Origin: Apiotrichum sp. Y4204 | Lineage: Eukaryota; Basidiomycota; Tremellomycetes; Trichosporonales; Trichosporonaceae | DNA length: 64,000 nucleotides | NCBI GenBank assembly: GCA_025531455.1 | Contig: JAMYHL010000028.1 | Location: forward strand, 434,001-498,000 | Direction of reading: 5' to 3' | Shown here: positions 47,785 to 59,573 of the stretch, one piece after another | How the letters are laid out: every line of letters starts with the position of its first letter | Numbering within the stretch: position 1 is the stretch's first letter | The notes under the pieces: generated by a model | Seen by the model: the letters and a program-made list of their open reading frames with translations, nothing else | Database searches by the model: none | What the model was told of the DNA's origin: nothing | Program-made: the position numbers and the translations under genes

Positions 47785-50700
47785 ATGGCCTTGCCCCACC
47801 CGCCAATCGTCCATCCAGCACACGCATTACCCGCGTCTCATTCTCAACAAGTCCTCATGCAGCAGCCCGGACAGCCAGGTCCCTCAGGGATGCCGATGCA
47901 GATGGCCCAGTACGGTCAGCCATACGTCGGCGTCGGCGTTCGCCCGCCTCAGCCAGGGATGACTGCGATGCAGATGGCCCAACAGCAGGCCGCAGTCCAG
48001 CTCCAGCAACAGCAGCAACGTCAACTCCAGCTTACCCAACAGCAACAGCACCAGCAGCTCGCCGCTCAGCAGCAGCAAGCAGCAGCATCAGCAGCCCTCG
48101 CAGCGGCCCAGCAACAGCAGGCCGCCGCTCAAGCTGCAGTACAGCAACAGCAACAGGCAGCAGCAGCAGCAGCACAACAGCGCGCCGCAATGGCCGCTCA
48201 AGCAGCTTCAGCTGGTCACCACATGTCCCCTTCCCCACACCTCCAGCACCAGGGTTTCCCTGTCAGTGGGCCCGCAGGTGCCGTCCACCCTCACCAATAC
48301 GCAGGCCATCCGTCACAAGCGGCCGCCATCGCCATGGCAGGTCGTCCTGCAGGCGTCCAGATGCGCCCTCCGCGACCAGGGCAGGTCCGTCCACCACAGC
48401 AGTCCGGAATGGTCCAGCAGCATACCTTCCAGCAGCACCCAGGCATCCAGCAACCCGGGCAACAGCCCGGACAGCAGCCTGGACAACAGCAGGCAGGGCA
48501 GGGCCAGCATCCATCTCATGTCGCCGGCCAGGTCTCTCATGGGCAAACTCCTCAGGCTCAAGGAACACCTGTTCTTACTGGGGCGCACGTTCATCCACCT
48601 CAGGCTTCGATGGAACATCAGATGTCTGCGCAGGGCTACGACATGAGCCGCGTGGGATCAGGTGTCCAGTCACAGATGAGCCAGGTTCGCGATGCCGAGT
48701 CTTTGTGAGTGACACTTCATTACCCAAGCTGACTCTTCTAGATTGAGACCGTACATCTATGACTATCTCCTAAAACACGACCTTACCTCTTCTGCAGCCA
48801 CACTTCGCAACGAGGGTTCACTAGGGGAGCAAACCGCTGTCCCTATCCAGTTGCCAAAGGGCCTTTTGTCAGAGTAAGTGGTCCCACATGAACCGGTGAC
48901 TGACGTTTGCGCAGACTATGGGGTGTGTTCTGGGAACTGGTCACCGCTGGAAAGGGCCCTCAGGCAGTTAACAGCCCCGCGGCGTACAATGAGGTGAGTT
49001 TAAACTCTTTTTCTCAGTGTGCAATGCTCACGCCAATAGGCGCTCACCCGTCTACGCACAATGAGGCAACAGATTGCCGCAGGCGGGGCCCAGCAGCAAC
49101 AGGGACAGTTCCAAGGTGGTGCCGCTTCGACTGTAGCCCAGAGGATTCCGACTCAGCAGTTTCTCGACATAAGGTCACAGACTCAGCAGCAGCAGGCCAT
49201 CCAGCAAGCAACACAGTCGCAGGCACACATGATGCAGCAACAGCAGCTCCAGCAACAGCAGCAGCAACAAGCTGCCCAAGCTCAGGCCCAGCAGCAGCAG
49301 GCAACTTTGCTCCAGCAACAGCAGGCCGCTCAACAGCAGGCCGTTGCCGCCGCCCAGCAGCAACAGGCTGCTCGCTACGGCCAACAGGCTTCCGCCGCCG
49401 GTTCGCCTGCCCAACAGCATCGTCCGCCACCAGGCCAGCAGCACGTGTACACGCCCCAGCAGCAGCATATTCAGATGCAGCCGCCCGGTTCGCAAGGCGC
49501 CCCGAATCACCCATCGCCCATGGCCCCGTCCCCGCGCATGACCCCGCAGCAGCACAAGGTCATGCCTTCCCCGCATCAACAACACATGCGGCCGCCCCCA
49601 GGAATAAATGGAGTAGGTATCATGACACCGGTTGGAACTCCCCCTCAAATGATGTCTGGTGTAACACTACAGCAACCGACGGCCGCCATCGGAATGACAC
49701 CTCAAGGCTCGGGCACGTACATGCACCCTGCAACGCCACAGGCGGCTGCTAGTCCTGCGCCACCGACTCCCCAGCAGCAATCGTTGACCGTACATCAGCA
49801 GCAGCTAATGCACGCCCAGGCACAAGCCATACAGGCCCGCGCCCATCAGTTGCAGCAGGAAAACGCGCAGCAACTTCAACAGCAGCAACAGCAACAGGCG
49901 GTCCAACAGGCGGCAACGGCTGCGCAACAGCAGCAGCAACAAGCCCAGCAGGCTCAGCAGCAGGCGATGTTGCAACAGCAGCAGGCGCAACAGCAGCAGG
50001 CTCAACAACAGGCCCAGCAGCAAGGCCACCAAGGCCACGGCCAGCCTCAGCAGCAGAACGGCCCGATGACCCCGCAGCAAATCGCGCATTACCAGCAGCA
50101 GCACGCCCAGCAGCAGCAGCAGCAGCACCAAGCTGGTCAACAGCAGGGACAGCAGGGTCAGCAGCAACAGCACGGTCAGCCGCCGAATGCCAACCAGACC
50201 TACTCGAACTGGGGACTAGGACAAGTCAATCCCACTGTGATGAACCAAACCGTCCATTCGTTGGGGTTTGGCGGGAGGGACATGAATGATCTTTCCGAGG
50301 ACGAGAAGGTGAGTTTCAAAACTGTATTCAGACAGCTCACGCAACAGGCCCGGTTAACGCGGACATATCGGGCAGCGATGGCTGATGCGCAACGGCGACA
50401 AATGCTGCTCAACGGCGTTCCCGCCCCACAGCAGGGCGCGCCAGGTGCTTCTCCAGCCGGGTCAACGCCGCAACAGCATTTTCCGCCGCACGTGATGATG
50501 CAGCAGCAACAGGCGCAGCAGGCTGGCAATCAGCAGCAGCAGGGACGCCAGGTCAGTGGACAGTCTCGACCGCATGGTGTCGCCTTTGGCGGTTCTGCAG
50601 GTTCCACGCCCATGCAGGTGGGTTTTCGTGTTCCGCGCATACTGACATGAAAAGCAGGCCGAGTCGAGCACGAGCAATACACGTGACAACACGCCTCCCG

Positions 50701-51503
50701 AGCGGAAGCGCCAGCGTCGTGACTCTGTTGGATCTGCCGCACCAAGTCCGTACGTGCAGCCGCAGACCATGCCGCCTGGCGGCTTTCCCCAGCAGGGCAT
50801 GATGGGCCAGCAGATGATGGCTGGTGGGCGTCCCATGAGCATCAACGGTCCTGCCCAGACCCCGACCACGATCGAGGCCGCAAGTCCGGCGCACCCTGCG
50901 CAGTCGCCACGAACGCAGCCGATCAACGGTGTCCCAGGCCAGACAATGCAGCGAAATCAGAGCAAGAGTGGACATGGCGACATGTCGCCTCCGCAAAGCC
51001 CTGCAGCTGCGACTCTTGGTCGAACGACACCGCAAGCAGGAAAGGTCAACATGACCCCAAAGATGCAAAAGGACGAGCTAATTGTGGGTATTGCCGTGAT
51101 GGATCTATTCTGACCACAGCGCGACGCTACCACCCCGAAATCATTGCGGAATTCTCCCAACACAAGTGTGGCCAACGTGTCGGAACCGCCACAGCCTGGC
51201 CCATCACAAGGTGTCACCCCGTCGCCACCATCAGCAAACACGGGAGGCGCTGGGCCTGGACAGAACCAGGGTGGCCCCGTGTTGAACGGTGTGCCTGACG
51301 GGTCTGCGAATGCCACACCGAATATGAATGTGAACAACACCACAAACCTGTTCCCTCCCAGCGACATTCTCGACAACACGAACATCTTTGGAACGGATGG
51401 CGAACTCGACTGGATGAACTTTACCGCCGGCGACGGTATCGACTTTACGATGTACCTCGAAAACATAGGCGAGGACAACGACGGCGAGGTCGGTATGGCA
51501 TAA
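47785..51503 (+). CDS. Glutamine-rich LisH-domain transcriptional regulator
   Basis: Exons are 47785-48704, 48742-48873, 48915-48993, 49040-50617, 50658-51083 and 51120-51503; introns are 37, 41, 46, 40 and 36 nt. The product is 1172 aa. A 39-nt segment at 50310-50348 with GTGAGT and ACAG ends and A-rich codons may also be an intron; without it the product is 1159 aa. Residues 1-306 are Gln/Pro/Ala-rich. The LisH motif follows (about 307-330, LLRPYIYDYLLKHDLTSSAATLRNEG), then a short block with LWGVFWELVTA. This pairing of LisH with a W-rich segment is seen in Flo8/Som1 and LUG-type regulators. The remainder is mostly polyglutamine and low complexity, with a basic patch PPERKRQRR and an acidic C-terminus (DGELDWMNF, DNDGEVGMA) that could activate transcription. 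It is likely nuclear. The exact orthologue is not settled. Confidence 0.8.
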
Positions 51504-52318
51504 CTGGGCCACGCGGTGTTGATCGTCGTACAACGCGACGTGTCTTGCGCGAGCCTACGTCGGCCGCGTTCGTGGCCAGGTTTCGTGTCGCACAGACGGT
51601 GATCGTGGCGTGCGCCATCGCGTTATGCTTTGGCGTCTACGGCTGCGACTGCGGCTTGCACACTGCAGAATACGCACGTGCACTTTGCATCACCGACGGC
51701 CTTTAATGTTCTCGCCCCTCCCCCTCATCTCGTTTTGTCTTGACTGGAAGACTGCGTTTCTCGCCCGCGGTGTTGTATAGGAGGTGATCTAGCTCTAGTC
51801 TCGTAACTCGTGACCTACTGTCTTGGTTTAGCTCTTTCTTTTCTCTCTCATATCTCCCTCTCACTTTTTCTCGCGCCGTCACTCGCCTAGCATCCATTTT
51901 CGTTTTCATCACTTCCATCCGCACCAACCACACCACGTCGTCTTGTCGCGCTACAAAACACTTTCTCCTTTCTGTCTCTCACGCTCTATCTCTCTCGCAC
52001 TGAAGCCCGGTATATAACCTCCCACTATATGTGTGCTAGTCGATGCACCCCATTGCACGGAATGTAACAGTCAGGTGAGGCAGGAGCTGCCGAGCAAAGG
52101 GGACCAGATAGCTGGATGGCCGACGGAATGTGGCGTTGCCACTTGGTCAGATTGGGGCACAGCCGGTCTGGAATCAAAGTCGGCCCAGCCATGATGACGA
52201 CATATGGGCGCCCTCAAGCCAATCTCGCCAAGTAGCCAAGTTTGCACTTGGGCAAAAACGTTTATCTTTCACGGCTGACAAGTTCGGCAATGTACACTCT
52301 GCACCACAATCCACGTCC
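51504..52318. other. Intergenic, head-to-tail
   Basis: An 815-bp spacer: 3' flank of the LisH gene, a pyrimidine-rich stretch at about 51700-52010, then the promoter of the transporter gene. No gene or strong repeat. Confidence 0.6.
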
Positions 52319-54785
52319 ATGGCCGAGCACGCAATCAACGCGCGCAGCATCGTGACGCTCGTCGTCTTCTTCGTCGTCAGTGAGTGCAGAGGCGGGGAAT
52401 GACAGGATTGGAAGCCGGGGAGATGTAGGGGGAAGTGAAGCGCTCAACAAAGTGGGAGTGAGGTGGCATACTTGGAGATTGGGCAGGATTGAGCCGGCGA
52501 TCTGGCACGGCGATCCAGGAAGCCGAGATGGAGAGTCTATCTTCATTTCGATCCGATCACGATACCGCTCGGACCGCAGATCCGGGGAGATCAACAAGCT
52601 CCAAACTTCGAGAAACACACGGATCGCGGAGACCCCATTCTATCGCGCTATCCCAGATCCAGCAGGGCCGTTGATCCACTCTGCGTTCCGACGATAAGAC
52701 GGCTGACGGCTGACGGCAGATGTGCTCGTCCTCTTCCCACTGCGCATCCCGCTCCCAGCGGTGGTTGGGCGGTGGGCCCACAGGATAAGGAACGCGCTGC
52801 TCGGTGTGCGGGACGAAGATGGCGAGGAAGGGAGGGAGCAGAATGGCGCCGGGCGCAGCGGGGATAAGGAAATCCGCGTTCCAAGAGTAACAACTAAGCA
52901 CTTTACGCTCGGCCTCGTGACTGCGCCCGTTGCGGGCGTGTTCCTCCTCCTTGCGAGCACGTGTGTCCCGCCCGCGGTCGTGCGGCGCGGTATCGTCGGC
53001 GATATGGTGCGGCCGTACGATATCATGGCGCTGTTTCTGAGCTTTGTAAGTGAAGAGCAATGAGGGCTATGGCCAGTCTTATCTGACCTCAGGCGTACAT
53101 CTCGCTCTCGCTCGACTGCACCGGCCTGCTCCTCTATCTGGCGCTGACAGTTGCCTCGCGGAGTCCTCCCCGGGGCCGGCCCCTCTTTTCCTCGCTGTAC
53201 GCGCTCTTCATCACGCTCGCCCTCGGTGTCGGCAACGACCCCATCGTGCTGAGCGGCACCCCCTTTGTCGCGTACTTTACCTCGCACGCGCGCATCGTAC
53301 CCCCGACAGCATTCCTGTTCGCGCAGTTCCAGGCAGCCAACCTCGCCTCGGCCCTGCTCGTCAGCAGCAACCCCACCAACCTTGTGCTCACCTCGGCGTT
53401 CCACCTCGCCTTCCTCTCCTTCTCGGCATGGACCACCCTCCCGACAATCGCGGCCGCCGTCGCCCTCTTCCCCGTCCTCAGGCTCCAGTTCCGCTCCCTC
53501 ATCCCGCCCACTATCGCAAAAGTCCAGGCCACCCCGCGCGCAGCCCTCACCGACCCCACCGGCGCAGTCTTCACGACGACCATCTTCCTCGCCTCCATCG
53601 TCCTCCTCGTCGCCCTCTCCGCCGCCGGGAAACTCGAGGGCGTGCAGGGCGTCTGGAGCGTGACTGCCCCCGCGGCGATTCTCGTTCTCCTCCGCGATTG
53701 TTGGCATGATTTCGCCCGAGGGGGGAGTACCAAGGCCGCCGCGCTGGCCCCGACCGAGCCGGGGGGCAAGGCGGCAGACGAGGAGGCGCCGTCTGGCGAG
53801 AGCGACGGAGAGCAGGAGGAGCAGGGGGAGCCAAAGGATAACGGCAAGCATCTCGGGTTTAAGCCAGACGCTCTGCCTGTATTTGACGTGGCCGAGAGTC
53901 ACATCACGACTGGCGTTGAGACGCGGCCCGCCGCGCGCCGCCGCATAAAGTCCATGGTCGGGCACCCGCGCCCGGTCGTGATGCGTAGGCATGGATCGGG
54001 CGACTCGCGCGCGCTGAATATTCCCCCACCGCCAGTGAAGCGCACGCCGTCGCCGCCGTTGCCGGCGTCCGACTCGCCGCGAACCCTCTCTTCGTCCCCG
54101 CAGCCCGCATCCTATCCCCCACAAACCCTTGCACCAACCCGGCGTCCCTCGCGGCACCCTCTCGCAGTCCTCCGACGCACGTTCCCGACCGTGTCGACGA
54201 TTATCGGCCGCCTGCCCCTCCCCCTCCTCCCCTTCGCGTTCAGCATGTTCATCCTAGTCGAGGCGCTCGACCACACTGGCTGGGTGGCCGTCTGGGCGCG
54301 CTGGTGGGAACGCTGGGCGCGCGCATCGGGTGCAGCGGGGTGCGTCTTCCTCATGAGTATCCTGAGTGTCGTGGGGTGTAATGTGAGTGAAAGAAAAGAT
54401 TACTGTTTCGTGATGTCTGACTCATAGATCCTCGGCACAAACATTGGCGCGACGGTGCTTCTCTCGCGCATCCTCGTCGTGTGGAAGGCCGAGGTCAACC
54501 CGTCGAAGCGCGCACTGTTCGGGAGCATCCTCGCGCTCGCGGTCGGCAGCAACTTTGGCGCATACAGTCTCAGGCAAGTAAACCAAGTTTAGGCAGCTTT
54601 CTGACCCCAGCTTCCCCGCATCTCTTGCAGGTCTGCTCTGGCGCGACATTCTCGCGCAAAAGGGCCTGCACGTCCGCGCGCGTGACTTTCTCCGCTGGAA
54701 TATGCTCCCTCTTGCCGCGACGTTGGTGGTCGGCGGGTGCGTTGTCGGCGCCGAGGTGTGTGTCATGTTCCGTCATGGCGAGTAG
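52319..54785 (+). CDS. ArsB/NhaD (ion transporter superfamily) membrane transporter
   Basis: Exons are 52319-52379, 52720-53045, 53093-54382, 54428-54573 and 54611-54785; introns are 340, 47, 45 and 37 nt. The product is 665 aa. The N-terminal half has several membrane helices and the family's first hairpin motif (AANLASALLVSSNPTNLVL). A long hydrophilic loop (about 310-450, acidic then Pro/Ser-rich) divides the halves. The second half repeats the pattern: PFAFSMFILVEALDHTGW, CVFLMSILSVVGCNILGTNIGATVLLSRIL and AVGSNFGAYSLSFPASLAGLLWRDIL, the second re-entrant motif. Such proteins export arsenite or exchange sodium, protons or organic anions; the substrate here is unknown. The fourth intron starts with GC rather than GT (AG|GCAAGT...CTGACCCCAG); only this join gives SLSFPAS in frame. 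Convergent with the next gene, 172 bp apart. Confidence 0.85.
54574..54610 (+). other. GC-AG intron
   Basis: A 37-nt intron with donor AG|GCAAGT, the strongest known context for GC donors, a CTGAC branch site and CCCCAG acceptor. The alternative GT donor four bases downstream (GTAAAC) puts the next exon out of frame. Confidence 0.8.
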
Positions 54786-54957
54786 GGTGACTATCGGATA
54801 TCGCGTTGGATCTATCTTTGGTTATCTCGGTTCGAGTTTTGGCAATTCACGGTGAATCGGCAGTCATGGCTGGCTGCCGTGGCTATTCTACAGATACAGA
54901 TACATCTTTTATCGAATAATGTAGATATTATCTAGAGATGGTAATACAGTGCTATCG

Positions 54958-57661
54958 CTACAGAGCATCATGAGCCTCCTCGAATACCTCGGGGTCAAGA
55001 GTCTTTAGATATTCAGCATGATCCACCTGGGGCCGATAAAAGCTCACCTCCCACCTCCAACTCGGATCATACGGCGCCGACACCGTCTCGGCCCGGTCCT
55101 GCTCCTGCTCTTGTTCTTGTTCTTGTTCGTTGGCGTCCAGCCGATCAACCGCCGCCTGCAGCCTATCGAGCCTCGCAGTACCTCCAACCTCGAAATCCAA
55201 CCCGCGCGCAAGTTCAATATCAGGCTCGACGCGCAGACCAGCTGCGCTTCCGAGCCGCCGGAGAAGCCGCTCATTGCGGTCCCGCAGCACCGTGAGCTCG
55301 CCCGCGTTACGCGCCGCGGCCTCGTTGCGCTCTCGCAGCTCGGTAAGCTCGCCCGCGTTGCGCGCCGCGGTAGCCGTCGCCTCGTCGCGTTCCTGCTCGA
55401 GGACGGGGATCCGCCCCTCGAGCGCCATGTTGGCAATCTCCAGCTCGGACGTCTTCCCTTCCAGCTCGGCCTTGTCTTTTTCCAGCGCGGACGTTTTCAG
55501 TTTCAGCTCGGCATGTTCGTTTTCCAGCACAGTGTGGCGTTCTTCCAGCGCAGTGTGGCGGTCTTCCAGCCGTTCTTCCAAGGCGTGTACGTCTTTCTGG
55601 AATTCCCTGTAACTCTCCTTATCCTGCTGGCGTTCCCGCTTCTCCCTATCCAGGCGGTCCTCCGCCTTGCCCAGTGCGTGCTTGAGCCTCGCAATCTCGG
55701 CCTCCACCTCCCCAGGTCGCACCATCGTGTCGACCTGGTCTCGGAGGCTGGCGTTTTCGGCTCCCAAGACTTCGTTGTTGTTCTCGGCGTCTGTGAGCTT
55801 CTCCTTTAGGCTCTCGTTCTCGAGCATCAATGCCTGCCGGTCATTGTTCACGGCATCGAGGCGTTCCTTGAGCCTGGTCATCACTCTTTGCGTCTCCTCG
55901 AGCTGTTGTCGCTGCTGGGCGTTGATTTCGGCTTGGTGTACCGCTGAAGTTCCGAGCCTGGGTGGGGCTTGGGAGGGGGGACCAGCGGGTGCAGCTTGGG
56001 ATGCCGGCGGGAGTGCCGGGTGTGCAGGAAGTGACGGTGTGGGCATCGGCGGAAAAGGGGCGTGGGTGGCCCCCGGGCGCGACGACAGACCAGCGGGCGC
56101 AGCAAGAGCGGACTCGGCGTACCCAGAGTTTGCTCGCCAGTTATTGAGCTCTTCAACAGTAAGAGCACCGTCCGCAGGCGCGACGGGCGCGGCAGGTGCG
56201 GCTGTCGGCGCCCTACTCATCGGCGCAGATGCGGGGGGCGTGCCGTAGTCTGGCGAGGGGATAATGCTCGCCGGCGCGGCGGGGGTGGCGCTCGGCGCCC
56301 TGCTCATTGGCGCAGATGCGGGGGGCGTGCCGTAGTCTGGGGATGGGATGGTAAAGCCCGCATCTGTGTCCCTGCGTTGGCGCTTTGACGAGGGCTTGGG
56401 GTTGGAGGGAAAGCCGCGTTTCCGTGAGTTGTTAGGCGGGGGGATCGCGGTGAGCTGGGTGGGGTGGGAGGGAGGAAGGGCTCGTGGCTGTACGCCGGGA
56501 CTAGCGGGAGGAGCAGGGTGGCCGTTGACTGGTTGTGGACCAGCAGGACGTCCGGGAGCTGCGGGCATGTAGCCGTTGACGGGCGTCGAAGGGGCGGGGC
56601 CGGTCGCGACGTACGGGACCGAGGATGGACCAGCGGTGGCTGCGGGCCAGGCGACAGGGGGTGGCATGGCGGAAGTGGCGCCAGGTGCAGCACCGACACT
56701 GGATGCCCATCCTGCCTGAAACTCCTCCAGAGGAACTTCACGGACTGCCTGCGGACCAGCGGGGGCAGAGACCGCCGACATGGGCCGTGGTGGGTGGGGT
56801 ACCGCGCCTTGTCTGAGCGGGGAGGGGACGCGCGGAGCCACGGAGTGGGCGCGGGGGGGAGGGGCGAGCAGCCCATTACCATTACCATTGCCGAAAGCTG
56901 GTGCAGCAGTGGTAGGACGCGATGGGCCGGCCACCGCGTCTGATATGGCTGGGGAAGGCATGCGTGACGGGCCGACGGAGGCACTGCCATAGTAAGCCTG
57001 CGGAGTAGTAAAAAAAGGACCCTGCCCGAAGTTTGAGGCCGTGGGGCTCGGGGTGGCCGTGGGGCTCGGGGTGCCCGCAATGGTGGGTGGGGCCGAGAGC
57101 GGCAGCCTGTTCTTATTACGCGCGGCAAGGGCATTCTCCAGCCTATCGTCCAATTTCTGTTTACTTGTACGTCCGCGCCATGACTTCAGAGGCTTTGGAG
57201 CGTTGGGGTCGCGTTCCACGCCTCTTCCCTCGGTGATCAGCTTGATGATGCCGGTCTACTGCGTCAGTTGATGGATTTATCCCAACGTACGAGGTGCTGC
57301 CTGACTGGTTGCCAGAATTCCGGCTCGCGATGAAGGGCGACCAGGAGATCGTGGTAGAACGGGAGGAAGCGGCGTTCGAGGACGACTTGCGAGCCGCAAT
57401 TGCTGCAAGTCGAGGACGCACTACCGTTTACGGCGTCGAAAGAAAAGTTGCGGCAAGGCTTTTTGCAGTCGAAGCAGCCTGGGGGCTCGAGCATGCTGTG
57501 GTGTCAGAAGTGGAAGGGTGGAACTGAGCTACTCACGTGCGGAAATCGCCTCTAAAGTCGGGCGCCAGGAGTGTCAGACGCTTATGACCCTTTACGCCTT
57601 TGAGTTGATCGGACGTAAGAGCCTGGGTAAGATTGGGGTTGGGATTCTCATTGTTGGACAT
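54958..57661 (-). CDS. Unrecognised zinc-ribbon, Pro-rich and coiled-coil protein
   Basis: I do not recognise this 875-aa protein. Exons are 57661-57537, 57495-57291 and 57255-54958; introns are 41 and 35 nt. The second intron ends TAG|ACC, because the CAG four bases earlier would create a stop. A four-cysteine ribbon comes first (C49, C52, C72, C75: CFDCKKPC...CSNCGSQVVLERRFLPFYHDLL). Residues 124-540 are disordered and Pro/Ala/Ser-rich, with a basic start (KSWRGRTSKQKLDDRL) and a duplicated IPSPDYGTPPASAPMSRAP block. Residues 550-790 are a long coiled coil with heptads and internal repeats (ALEERHTVLE, NAGELTELRERNEAA). The tail is WRWEVSFYRPQVDHAEYLKTLDPEVFEEAHDAL. The make-up recalls the protein at 17156-20366, but in a different order. 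Function is unknown. Confidence 0.78.
56211..56340 (-). repeat. Coding direct repeat, period 87 bp
   Basis: Two copies of a segment encoding IPSPDYGTPPASAPMSRAP lie 87 bp apart within the coiled-coil gene. The copies are nearly identical in DNA, pointing to a recent duplication. Confidence 0.85.
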
Positions 57662-59573
57662 GGTGATAGAGTGCGCCGGGCACGATTATTGAGTCTGCGC
57701 CAGGCAGAGAAGCGAGCGTGACGAGGGATTGACAGTGTTGGGAACGTTGATGGAGAAGGAGGACTTGAGGGTCCGCGATTGGGAGTTATATATCTCTTGC
57801 AGGGCATGTCGGCGTCGACGTCGGCGTCCGAGTGACTTGTCTTCATTGTGTCAAGAGGAGACGGCAGGAGGTGAGTCCGCGTCGTGTCGGAGCTGTGATG
57901 AGCTGTGATGGTCATTGGCGCTTCATTGTCTTTGTCATTTCGGTGTCGGTGTGGATAATGATTGCTATTGTCGCGTGTCTCGCCCATGTCGTGTTTGATG
58001 ACACGCGTCTCGTCCAGTCGCGGGGCAGTGCTGTCAAGTGTAGTGTAGTGTCGTGACACCGTCGGCATGCAAGTCTGCAAAGTGACACATTCAAGATGTT
58101 TTTGCCACTAAGTTGGACATGACCCCCTGGTGCCACATACCGACCTGCTCGTCGATCACACACGTACACAATGACAGTGCGCCACCCCACAGAGAGAAAA
58201 CCCGAATGAGCTCCATTCCGAGTAAGACGGTCGAGTGAGTGGAAGCTCGAGTCTGACTGCACAGCATTCAGTTTCTTGTCAAAATCGTTGTCGTCAGACA
58301 TTGGCCGGCGCGTCATGTTCAGACTTGTGGAGATACGGATGCGACTGGAGGAGAATCGTCTGTTGTTAGATGACCTGTTTGTTTGTTCCACTATGAACCG
58401 CCGTCCTGAGGCAAAGACAATCAACTCACTACAGTGTGTATTTGCCACCAAGCTCGTTGCCGCACGCGCAGCCACTTTGTCCTCGGTTGCGTTCCACAAT
58501 ACCACTGGCGGATGAGCTTGTATGCTAGCGATGCATGTAGGCTACCGTGACCATCACCTGTTCCCAGTGGATACCTCGGGAACGGGACAGACGAGCACGG
58601 GTTTACTGCGCAGCGTATGACGGCCTCGAGTGCTTGCCGTTCGGCACAGCTGTGGTCGCTCTGGTCCTGGGATGGTAGGAAGTGGGTGAATGAGAGAAAG
58701 AGTTTACAAGCACGCGCCGTAGTCAGTCTGATAAGTCTTGTTATAATCACCCATGGGTCCTTCGCATGTCCTGACTTCACCCCTCGTCTCAATCTCGCAC
58801 CGCCGTCAGAACCCATGTCCGTGCCAACTATAACGCCACGAAAAGCACCTGCTCTGGTCATTGTCCGGCAGCCAGTCGACGATAAGTATCCAAATACCAC
58901 TCAAAGCCATAATAGCCATGGACTAGCGGTGGCCAACTGTGGCCACAGATTGTGACGCGTGGCGCCAGATTAGGGGTGACTGTCGTCGCCACTGGTGGCT
59001 GGGGGATCCGGTGACGAAGGGTGCTGGTCGCTACGGTGTACTGTACTCGTAACCGCGACTCGTGTGGCCTCGTGCGTTGTGCGTTGTAGCGCCACGCACA
59101 GCCATGAGTACCAGGCTTGCTACGAGGCGAGGCGCGTTGGCTGCAGCAGTACCTCATCGAGTAGCACGGGCATCCCAGCCCTTCCCTCATCACTCACTTC
59201 CGCCCGGAAGCTAATTAGCTCAACTCATAACGGCGTTAAGGTTAGTCCTCCTCATTGCAAGGCACGCAGGGCGGTGGCCTGGCCGGATCCGTCGGAGCGG
59301 GGGGTCAGGTGCTCGTGTTGTTTGGTGGTTGCGGTGTCGGGCGCTGAGCCGCGCCACGGGCCTCGTCTTGCTTGTTTCCTCCGCGTTTTGTCCGCCGCCC
59401 TTCGTGCGCCGCGTTCCCGACCTCGAGTCGTGCAGTCCGACGCGAGGGGATGTGTAGTGTAATGTAATGATGCATAGTGGTGACTGCGTACCCCTGTTTT
59501 GAGTGGTTGTGATCGTGTTCCGGGACCGCGCGGACCGTGCGCGAATGATCTCCTCCTACTCTCCTCAGAACTC
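57662..59573. other. 1.9-kb intergenic, no gene supported
   Basis: The first 200 bp are the promoter side of the zinc/coiled-coil gene. The rest holds frames of up to 197 aa on the minus strand (57912-58505), which include a plausible-looking segment MSDDNDFDKKLNAVQSD but no codon bias or clear splice chain. No repeat or RNA gene is evident. Confidence 0.5.

Noticed and set aside
57912..58505. 197-aa minus-strand frame containing MSDDNDFDKKLNAVQSD
   Set aside because: The short segment looks protein-like, but the rest does not, and I could not find consistent exons. It may merit a transcript check.
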